This document shows, piece by piece, positions 57,261 to 64,000 of a DNA stretch of 64,000 nucleotides. The position numbers and the translations under genes are program-made. The DNA comes from Chlorogloeopsis sp. ULAP01 (GTDB lineage Bacteria > Cyanobacteriota > Cyanobacteriia > Cyanobacteriales > Nostocaceae). Positions within the stretch are counted from its first letter, which is position 1. Every line of letters begins with the position of its first letter. The stretch lies in assembly GCF_030381805.1 (NCBI RefSeq), contig NZ_JAUDRH010000015.1:62001-126000 (forward strand). Reading direction: 5' to 3'. Below the pieces are notes generated by a model. That model had not been told where the DNA came from and searched no databases. It worked only from the letters and a program-made list of their open reading frames with translations.

Positions 57261-58157
57261 TTAAGTGCATTGCCACAAAAAAGCAACTTCTTCTTTATGT
57301 TGTGGGCATTGAAGAATATAGCCTACTCCTCTATCGCCCCATGTATAGGGTATATTATCATTTGATTGGATCTGAAATACCAATTGATTCATTGGTTGAT
57401 TACAAGTAGGACACTTTGGATATTCAGGATATTGAACCCAATCAGGCCAACCTGCTAATTTATCTCCACCTTGATGCAATTCTTCCATTAAAATATCATC
57501 TAATATGTCCTCTTCATCCTCATCTAATGGAATTTTAAAATCATCTATTTCCAACCAATTGGGATAGTCATCTACCTCTTTCCAATCAACAATTAATTTA
57601 GCGGGAAATAAATCTTCTAATTCTGGTATTTCATATGCTGCTGGTGGCTGATTTGGCTGTACAATTCTAGCCAATTGACACTGGGAAAATGGAGACCAAC
57701 CGTCATAGTCAGAAACACAATCTTTATAGACGACAAATTTGATTTTTCCGATATCTCCTTCCCAATCTACTACAGTGCCTGCAATTCCCTGTGGTAGTGG
57801 CAGATTTTTGGTTGCATATTCCTTTAATTTTTCACATTCTTCAATTGTTGTGCCAAACAATCCTGTATCATGCTTAATTTCAATTACATTAGTACAATAA
57901 AATAATTGTAAAATTCCAGTTCCAAAGATATTTTTTGCATTTTGAGGAAGTTCGTCAAGATTGATTTGCAGAAAAAACTGCATAGGCTGATTACAGTTTG
58001 GGCAAACAGGCCATTTTTCATCTGCATTCAGCCACGGTTTTCCGGCGAATTTTGATGCAGTTAAACTTCCATCTCCTGGTTGAATTATTGGCTTGAATGC
58101 CAAACGTTTAACACCGCTTAACTTTTGTTTGAACTGCTCTTTTACTTTCAAATGCAT
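57261..58157 (-). CDS. DUF1963 (YwqG-like) protein
   Basis: 298 residues of the DUF1963 family: K-F-A-G-K-P-W-L near residue 37, C-P-N-C-N-Q-P-M-Q-F-F-L-Q-I-N-L-D-E-L-P near 52-70, L-Q-L-F-Y-C-T-N, and a second C-P-T-C-N-Q-P-M-N-Q-L-V-F-Q-I near 247. The paired C-x-x-C motifs may bind a metal. Cytoplasmic, function unknown. It directly precedes truB (28 bp to the GTG start). Confidence 0.85.
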   Translation of the reverse strand: MHLKVKEQFKQKLSGVKRLAFKPIIQPGDGSLTASKFAGKPWLNADEKWPVCPNCNQPMQFFLQINLDELPQNAKNIFGTGILQLFYCTNVIEIKHDTGLFGTTIEECEKLKEYATKNLPLPQGIAGTVVDWEGDIGKIKFVVYKDCVSDYDGWSPFSQCQLARIVQPNQPPAAYEIPELEDLFPAKLIVDWKEVDDYPNWLEIDDFKIPLDEDEEDILDDILMEELHQGGDKLAGWPDWVQYPEYPKCPTCNQPMNQLVFQIQSNDNIPYTWGDRGVGYILQCPQHKEEVAFLWQCT

Positions 58158-58775
58158 GAACTCTTCTCCACCACATCAACTATCGGCTCATATCTTAATT
58201 AAACGACGGCAGCGAGCGAAGGAATTAAGCTTCAAGAGTTCTTGCAAGGCACTAAACTCAGTTAAAAAGAGTTAAAGTTCCGAACTGCAAACTTGAAACT
58301 TTATATAAATTTTATGGGTTAATATTTAATTTTGCGGTTTGGAGGATTTTGCAATAGCTCAATATAGCACTTTCTCATATAAGTGCAACAAAGCAGTTAG
58401 GCTGACTGCCTTCATAGTTAATCTAGTCAAAATCAAAGTTTATGTGTATTTAACAGCAAAGTATATCGTTGGTTGGCTACATGAGCGTAAGCAATTGAGA
58501 GCAACGATATATTCTTTTTCAAATCTTAAAAAATGTCCTCTTGTCAAATTAACTACAAATTCCTGTTGCCAGTCGCTAAGATAAAGCTTTTAGCATCCTA
58601 AAATACAGGCGGTTGCCCAGAATTTATATAAAGTTTTTATCAAGAGAAAGGCACACAGCAGCACGTTGCCTCATTACCAAGCATGAAGAAGAATTCTTTC
58701 CTCAACAAGCCAACAACGAACACGCCATATCTACGCACTTGCGCGTAGTGACTTCTGTAAGGAGCTGCTTGCTTT
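58158..58775. other. Intergenic region, no gene seen
   Basis: About 620 bp between two minus-strand genes. Short frames at 58339 and 58613 have no family resemblance and no ribosome-binding sites; I treat them as chance. Confidence 0.45.
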
Positions 58776-60425
58776 CTACTTTCCATCAAACGTCAAAGAT
58801 TGAATCAAGCTCAAACCCATAGCTTGGTTAGAAATAGATTTAGCGTAGGTGGCATTTAGATAGGGAGAATATTTTGGTATTCCAGCCACATAATTTTTAA
58901 AGAAAGGCAAGCTTAAAGCATTTATGTAGCGATGTGCCTGCTGGGGATTGTCTCCAACCAAACCTAGAGGAAATGTCGCTTGCTCAGTGCTTGCTTTACC
59001 CTCACCAATGACGGAAAAATGTGTTCCACCTCTAAGTAGAACAAGATATTTTTGTGAATTGGCAATCCAGGAGAAAGGCAAAATTTGTTCGTAAGCAGCA
59101 GGCGCGATCGCATCATCGCTGCTGGCGACAATCATGACTGGAGCTTGAATTTGACGTAAGCCTGCTTCACCAAAAATACTGCTAGTAATAGGATTAACTG
59201 CAATTACGGCTTTGACTCGCTCATCGTACAGGTTATGTTCTTCGCCGTTGCGATCGCGTATTGCTAAGGCGCGACATTGAAGTAGCAACGACAGATTCCA
59301 AGTTTGTTTGAGTACCTTTTGATTACAATCTCTTTTTAATTGCTCAAAGTTAATTTTTGCACCAGCTAAGGTTAAAGCTGTATGAGCGCCTAAAGATTGA
59401 CCAAATACCCCAACCTGTTGTAAGTTTAGCCGATTGTTAAACCGAGAATCAGCTTGCAACTGATTTAATATGTATTTCACATCCAGAGGCTGCTGGTAAA
59501 TTTCTGCGGACATTGCTACATCAGCAGCTTTGGCATCTGAGAGCGATCGCAATTGTTCAGTGTCGCTACCTGAGTGGTTGGGAACAATAACGGCAAAACC
59601 GTGAGAAGCTAGGTGAGTAGCTAAATATTGAAAGTTACTGCTGTCTGTACCCAAACCGTGAGAAATCAGGATGACAGGTATTTTAGTCAGGATGTTGGGA
59701 AGATAAATATCAGTCACTAGCAGTCTTGTGCGTGCTGGATCGAAAAACTTTAGTGTCTGTTTTGTCAATTCAAATCTTCCCTGAGCTGTTAAATCAGGTA
59801 AGTGGGAGAGATTAGATAATGATGGAATTGTAGCGGCTTCTTTTGCTTCCTGTTCGGAAACTGCTGCAACAGCCCGATTGGTTTGAGCGAGCATTTTTCC
59901 CACTTCCGTTACTATATTGAGAGTGCGCGCTAAATCAATTTGAATGCTGGAACTAGGATACTTACGCACTAAATTCATGAGCGTTAAGCCATCTGGCTCC
60001 TTGGCTGCTAAGATTAACGCTGACCGTAAAGCTGCAAATCCTGCTTTTGGTTTACGAGATTTGGTTTTGATTGCTTCTGTCAATCTGTGTAGTAAAAATT
60101 CTCCGAGCGGCGTGTAAAGAAATTGCGAAACCGCTACCGGATGAACTTTAATTGGAGTAATTAATGCCTGCCGTAATTCCTGAATCTGTTTGGGCTTGAG
60201 AAACTGTAAATAAAAGGCCAACTCCTCGTCAACTACACCATGTTTGGCGAATTTTTCCAAATCTGCCACAGGAATAGAATATTCTAAGACAGAGTAAGAT
60301 GCATAAATGCGCTGTGCTGTCAGGGCTGAATAACTTAATCCAAAAGTTGGCAGCAGCATTGAGAGAACTAGCAATACCCAACTTTTTTTTAGGATACTAG
60401 TCCACTTACCAAAAAAGCTGTTCAT
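58776..60425 (-). CDS. Alpha/beta hydrolase with N-terminal DUF1400-like domain
   Basis: 549 residues. An N-terminal hydrophobic segment (about 15-38) is a signal anchor or signal peptide. The region 38-140 resembles the DUF1400 domain of cyanobacterial hydrolases. The hydrolase core shows I-L-I-S-H-G-L-G-T near residue 253 (oxyanion region), G-V-F-G-Q-S-L-G-A-H with the nucleophilic serine (about 344), a later D-D-A acid region and a histidine in G-G-T-H-F-S. It resembles platelet-activating-factor acetylhydrolase or dienelactone hydrolase-like enzymes. It is probably exported; the substrate is unknown. Confidence 0.87.
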   Translation of the reverse strand: MNSFFGKWTSILKKSWVLLVLSMLLPTFGLSYSALTAQRIYASYSVLEYSIPVADLEKFAKHGVVDEELAFYLQFLKPKQIQELRQALITPIKVHPVAVSQFLYTPLGEFLLHRLTEAIKTKSRKPKAGFAALRSALILAAKEPDGLTLMNLVRKYPSSSIQIDLARTLNIVTEVGKMLAQTNRAVAAVSEQEAKEAATIPSLSNLSHLPDLTAQGRFELTKQTLKFFDPARTRLLVTDIYLPNILTKIPVILISHGLGTDSSNFQYLATHLASHGFAVIVPNHSGSDTEQLRSLSDAKAADVAMSAEIYQQPLDVKYILNQLQADSRFNNRLNLQQVGVFGQSLGAHTALTLAGAKINFEQLKRDCNQKVLKQTWNLSLLLQCRALAIRDRNGEEHNLYDERVKAVIAVNPITSSIFGEAGLRQIQAPVMIVASSDDAIAPAAYEQILPFSWIANSQKYLVLLRGGTHFSVIGEGKASTEQATFPLGLVGDNPQQAHRYINALSLPFFKNYVAGIPKYSPYLNATYAKSISNQAMGLSLIQSLTFDGK

Positions 60426-60834
60426 CGTTCAACTATGCAAGTGGATTTTGTTGGACGAGGCGTGCATTTTGGTAGTTAATCTTACACCCTGGCTTTATTA
60501 ATCTCATGCGCCTCAAAATTTGAACTTCAGCAGAGTTAATGAAGTAAGCTTACTAATAACCTTTCTGCTGAGATTGAGAGAGCAAAAGGCTCTAATTTTT
60601 ATTACCAGGTTGAACCTGGTAACAAGGGTTCTGAGGCTTTGCCTCCAGGTTCTTGTGACTAGTGCAATAACTAAGTTTAATTACTTATTATTTTTCACTT
60701 AAATCAATTAATTTTCACTAACAATAACATCATAACAAATGTAAGAAAATATATGCTTATACAGATAAAAAATGAATATAAAAAATATTATTTTTTTGCT
60801 AGAAATAGCTATAAAATAACAGAAAAATTTTCAA
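60426..60834. other. Intergenic region with a dispersed palindrome
   Basis: About 410 bp. A CCAGGTTGAACCTGG palindrome and a GAGGCTTTGCCTC hairpin lie at 60604-60653; the rest is AT-rich and empty. Confidence 0.5.
60606..60630. repeat. CAGGTTGAACCT repeat, copy 2
   Basis: Second copy of the 25-bp sequence at 55447-55471; here the CCAGGTTGAACCTGG palindrome is perfect. Confidence 0.6.
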
Positions 60835-61857
60835 TTATTTAGTTTTTCTTCTCAAGGCGATCGCTATCGAACCAGCTACAACTAAAAATGCTCCGATTAT
60901 TCCTACAAATGTGGTTTGCTCAGAATTAATTAAATTAGGTGATATAACTGATACAATCCAAACTGATAAGAAGGTAACAATCGGAGTCGAAGCTAATACT
61001 GCGCTAACTCGCGATGCCTCCCAATGTTCTAATGCTTCAGCAAAAGCACCATAAGCAATTAAAGTATTTAAACCACAAAAAATTAACATTCCCCAGTGAA
61101 ACAAATCAAGTGTAAAAATTATTTGTGGTTTAGCTAATAAAGAGAAACATAAAGTACATCCTCCGTAAATTATCAGCATGATACTGGTAGAAGATAAAGA
61201 TTGTAATAACTGTTTTTGCGCTAAGGCATAAATTGCCCATGTTACTGCTGCTAATACAATTAAACTACTACCTAGCAAATATTGTTTGGATGCATTAAAA
61301 ATAATAGTTTTGTTATGAGATATAAAAAATTTACTTACTTGTATAGACGTATTTGTCATAGGCAAATTAGTATATTGGGAAACTTTGATTAAAGACTGAA
61401 ATAGTTGGTCGTGAAAAAAGAGAATAAAACCAGCAATTAAAATAGTTACACCAATCCACTGACTCAATGTGTAACGTTCCCGGAAAATTACTAAACCTCC
61501 CAAACCCATCAAGAAAGGTGCTAATTGAATAATTACTTGAGCATTGGAGGGTGAAGTGAGCGCTAATCCTTGGAGATAGAGAATATAATTGCTCGCCAAG
61601 AAGACGGTTGCAATAACTAACAACTTCCAAGAAGTTAAACGCAATTGTACCAATGTTGGCAATTTTCCTCGCCAACCTAAATAAATTGCGAGCAAAACGA
61701 AGGAAATAAAAAAGCGGAACCAAGTAAGGGTATATACATCTAGTACTTGTAATGTTACCGTTAGTGCTATTGGTAGAATTCCCCACAATAAAACAGTTAA
61801 TATTGATAGCGCTAATCCCAAACGCCAGCGCCCAGAAGTTTGATGTATTTTAGTCAT
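60835..61857 (-). CDS. EamA/DMT-family transporter
   Basis: A 340-residue membrane protein with about ten helices and two EamA repeats (first about 14-145, second about 200-335, L-A-A-V-T-W-A-I-Y-A-L-A-Q-K-Q). The E-R-Y-T-L-S-Q-W-I-G-V motif and the terminal I-G-A-F-L-V-V-A-G are typical. A roughly 30-residue hydrophilic loop separates the halves. Relatives export amino acids, nucleotides or other metabolites; the substrate is unknown. It is on the same strand as the GNAT gene upstream, 73 bp away. Confidence 0.9.
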   Translation of the reverse strand: MTKIHQTSGRWRLGLALSILTVLLWGILPIALTVTLQVLDVYTLTWFRFFISFVLLAIYLGWRGKLPTLVQLRLTSWKLLVIATVFLASNYILYLQGLALTSPSNAQVIIQLAPFLMGLGGLVIFRERYTLSQWIGVTILIAGFILFFHDQLFQSLIKVSQYTNLPMTNTSIQVSKFFISHNKTIIFNASKQYLLGSSLIVLAAVTWAIYALAQKQLLQSLSSTSIMLIIYGGCTLCFSLLAKPQIIFTLDLFHWGMLIFCGLNTLIAYGAFAEALEHWEASRVSAVLASTPIVTFLSVWIVSVISPNLINSEQTTFVGIIGAFLVVAGSIAIALRRKTK

Positions 61858-61930
61858 AAAAGTTAATGGCTAATGGCTAATGGCTAATAGCTAATCAAAA
61901 AAACAATTAACAATTAGCAATTAACAATCT

Positions 61931-63106
61931 TTAAAAGAAATCTGGCATCCAAGGAGATGCACCTGTAAATATTTGCGTGGCTGCAAACAGTGCTGTTTCT
62001 GTCGCATCTAGTTTTCCTGCTAGCTGTAACTGCACTGGTGTAAACAAGCCTGTATATAGAGGCGCTAATCTTCTAATGTCTATTTGCAACTCACCCTTAC
62101 CACCGCTTGTGACTTCACCACGTCCATTGGCAACAGAAAGGATATACTTACCATTGTTTTGTGCTAACAAGTCATCTTGAATTTCTAAGTGCAGTTCGGC
62201 TTCAACACCTGGTGAATAACCCCGCTTTTCTAATGCCTTGACTACATTGAGCACGCGCAACATCCAGTAATTTGTAGATCTAATTTTGGCTGTTTGCTCT
62301 GGTAATAACAATGTTAAGGCATCAATTGTAGATCCTCTCCAGCGCACCTTATCAATTTGTGATCGATGATTGGACATAAAACTCCAGAAAGTTCGTGCTG
62401 CATCAGCTGTGAGAATTACCCAATCTTTGACTCTCAAGATTGTGTCATTTTCTGCACTATGTTGACTGAAGATAATATAGCCTTGAGGAGCATCTGCCGA
62501 AGCGATCGCATAAATGTAGGTTGCTTCCTTCTCGTCTGGCTCGATGATTCTCTGCCAAATAGCTTTATATCTGTCTAGGTTTCCGTTGTTGAGTTTTGCT
62601 TGTTGTTGATAAATATCATTAAATAACTCAAGCTCAAACGGAACAGCTACAACAGGAAGTGGCTGCTCTGTTGATTGAATACTCTTAGCAGTAATTTCCC
62701 AACTACAAAAAGCACCTCCTTGCTCATATCCTGCTTTGCGGTATAGGCGTTGTGTGGCTGGAAAAAGCACGGAGATTGGTACATCCTTGGCATAAAGTTC
62801 TTGAACTGTCTGCCGCATCAAGGTAATAGCTGCCCCTGTACCGCGATATTCTGGAGCAACACCAACTGCGGCAATTCCTGTCATCGGTACTTTCTGATTA
62901 CCCCACCACTGAGCCATAGGAAGATGAGCCAACCCGCCAACAACTTGCCCTTGTCGATGAAGAACACGGAAATTTTCCACACCTATTTTGTTGATATAGA
63001 TATTCTCATCTTCTGGTGTGCCAATAAAACACTGTTCGAGGATTTTCCCGAACCGTTTCACATCTTCTGAATTGGCAAGTATGCTGTATTCAAATTCAAG
63101 CGTCAT
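61931..63106 (-). CDS. Eis-like GNAT acetyltransferase with SCP2-like C-terminal domain
   Basis: 391 residues. The N-terminal GNAT domain has V-A-P-E-Y-R-G-T-G-A-A-I-T-L-M (about residues 83-97, acetyl-CoA motif). It is followed by a second degenerate GNAT domain (about 150-285) and a C-terminal sterol-carrier-protein-2-like domain (G-E-L-Q-I-D-I-R-R-L-A-P-L-Y-T-G near 350). The chain ends W-M-P-D-F-F, and the free C-terminal carboxylate acts in catalysis in Eis proteins. Eis enzymes acetylate amines on antibiotics and proteins; the natural substrate here is unknown. Confidence 0.88.
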   Translation of the reverse strand: MTLEFEYSILANSEDVKRFGKILEQCFIGTPEDENIYINKIGVENFRVLHRQGQVVGGLAHLPMAQWWGNQKVPMTGIAAVGVAPEYRGTGAAITLMRQTVQELYAKDVPISVLFPATQRLYRKAGYEQGGAFCSWEITAKSIQSTEQPLPVVAVPFELELFNDIYQQQAKLNNGNLDRYKAIWQRIIEPDEKEATYIYAIASADAPQGYIIFSQHSAENDTILRVKDWVILTADAARTFWSFMSNHRSQIDKVRWRGSTIDALTLLLPEQTAKIRSTNYWMLRVLNVVKALEKRGYSPGVEAELHLEIQDDLLAQNNGKYILSVANGRGEVTSGGKGELQIDIRRLAPLYTGLFTPVQLQLAGKLDATETALFAATQIFTGASPWMPDFF

Positions 63107-63386
63107 CGCACCTACCGCCTAGCGCAACTAAACTACAAACATACTACAAAAAACGGTAACATGGTACATCACCCGATTGATTCACCCAAATGGAGGAAGT
63201 AAATTTTTAAATCTACACTGTCGTTATCAACTTCTGGCTCTAATATAGGTGATGCTAAATTGTTCTTTTTGTTGATTAATATCCATGAATATATTTGTAA
63301 GAGCGCAAGACTTGCACTCCTACGGTTGAATAAGTTTTACCACAGAATTTATTCTCCTAGAGTCTTTTGTGCATCTGGTGTTTTTA

Positions 63387-64000
63387 TTATCCCTCCAAAA
63401 TCTCCAAAAATTGAGCTTCACTCAACTGCTCAACTCCCAAAGTTTGAGCTTTCTCTAACTTAGAGCCTGCATCTTCCCCTACAACTAAATAATCTGTTTT
63501 TTTACTGACAGAATCAGTAACTTTCCCACCAGCTTTTTGAATTAATGCTTTTGCTTCATCTCTTTTTAAAGTTGGCAAAGTACCTGTAATTACAAAAATT
63601 TTACCAGCTAATTTTTGATTACCATTCTTCACTTTTGCATCGTCTTCTTTATTGGCAAATTGCAATCCAGCGACTTGCAAGCGTTCAATCAAAGTTAGAT
63701 TTGCATCAATGTGGAACCACTGATAGACAGACTCGGCTATTTCGGCACCAATACCGTAAATACCTTCAATATCAGAAATTCGTGCTGCCTTTAATTGTTC
63801 GACACTTTTAAACTTTTCTGTCAATGTTTGAGCAGTAACACTACCAACATGACGGATGCCTAAACCATACAATACCCTTGCCCAAGTTTGACTTTTTGAT
63901 TGAGCGATCACATCCACCAATTTTTCTGCCGACTTTTTGCCCATTCGTTCCAAGTCACACAATTGTTCGGCACTCAAATCATACAAATCGGCAACGGAAT
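63387..64000 (-). CDS. ligA: NAD-dependent DNA ligase, C-terminal part
   Basis: The frame is open to the right edge, so only the C-terminal 203 residues or so are visible. The visible part starts with S-V-A-D-L-Y-D-L-S-A-E-Q-L and carries helix-hairpin-helix motifs (G-L-G-I-R-H-V-G and G-I-Y-G-I-G-A-E-I-A). A C-terminal BRCT domain follows (K-I-F-V-I-T-G-T-L-P-T-L-K-R-D-E-A, D-Y-L-V-V-G-E-D-A-G-S-K-L). This is the order in LigA, the essential ligase that joins Okazaki fragments. The catalytic adenylation domain lies outside the window. Confidence 0.94.
   Translation of the reverse strand, partial: SVADLYDLSAEQLCDLERMGKKSAEKLVDVIAQSKSQTWARVLYGLGIRHVGSVTAQTLTEKFKSVEQLKAARISDIEGIYGIGAEIAESVYQWFHIDANLTLIERLQVAGLQFANKEDDAKVKNGNQKLAGKIFVITGTLPTLKRDEAKALIQKAGGKVTDSVSKKTDYLVVGEDAGSKLEKAQTLGVEQLSEAQFLEILEG

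Noticed and set aside
58339..58822. Two short + strand ORFs upstream of the alpha/beta hydrolase stop
   Set aside because: No ribosome-binding site or family resemblance; the second overlaps the hydrolase gene end.

Overview
The window is chromosomal DNA from a filamentous, probably heterocyst-forming cyanobacterium (Nostocales). The evidence is a set of cyanobacterial or photosynthetic genes (psbZ, nblA, bciB, the desC-desA-desB desaturases, a group 2 sigma factor, a Rieske oxygenase of the pheophorbide oxygenase type), very frequent GCGATCGC (HIP1) octamers, and many heptamer tandem repeats and dispersed intergenic palindromes of the kind known from heterocystous genomes. I cannot name the genus. 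No prophage, insertion sequence transposase, CRISPR array or rRNA operon is visible; there is one tRNA, Gly(GCC).

Layout. 1-5.5 kb: a NurA-domain nuclease cut by the left edge, a cysH sulfonucleotide reductase with iron-sulfur cysteines, a Rieske oxygenase and a neutral/alkaline invertase. 5.5-7.8 kb: a decayed accessory patch with GC-rich repeats, a hicB-hicA pair whose hicA carries an in-frame stop, and a short PspA-like gene split by a -1 frameshift. 8-12 kb: bciB (chlorophyll 8-vinyl reductase), a glycosyltransferase and a PLP-dependent methionine gamma-lyase family enzyme. 11.9-15.8 kb: the acyl-lipid desaturases desC, desA and desB, with a 400-bp GC-rich repeat block between desA and desB. 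16-19.5 kb: a divergent ProA paralogue apparently lacking the catalytic cysteine, a small membrane protein, tRNA-Gly, ribH and psbZ. 19.7-29.3 kb: a DHH-CBS-tRNA nucleotidyltransferase fusion, an ABC-F ATPase, a CmpR/RbcR-type LysR regulator, a small coiled-coil protein and an ABC1 kinase-PP2C phosphatase pair. 30-33 kb: nblA with a putative 16-codon leader ORF, then a Ser/Thr kinase. 33.5-41 kb: anmK and a kdpA-kdpB-kdpG-kdpC-kdpD potassium ATPase operon with a short KdpD lacking the kinase half. 42.5-51.2 kb: priA, a sigC-like sigma factor, a GNAT acetyltransferase, and a TPR protein followed by a TonB-dependent receptor. 51.5-64 kb: a 54-residue small protein, a hybrid histidine kinase with about five PAS domains, truB, a DUF1963 protein, an alpha/beta hydrolase, an EamA transporter, an Eis-like acetyltransferase and the C-terminal part of ligA.

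Most genes are housekeeping or envelope/photosynthesis genes. The less ordinary signals lie in small elements: G-rich minisatellite DNA inserted in frame in three unrelated genes (nurA-like, anmK, priA); at least three families of MITE-like or palindromic dispersed repeats; an 84-bp tandem repeat array between two convergent genes; a leader ORF before nblA; a conserved 43-bp upstream block shared by the TPR and TonB-receptor genes; and the slippery-sequence frameshift in the PspA-like gene. I did not find a clear new multi-gene system.
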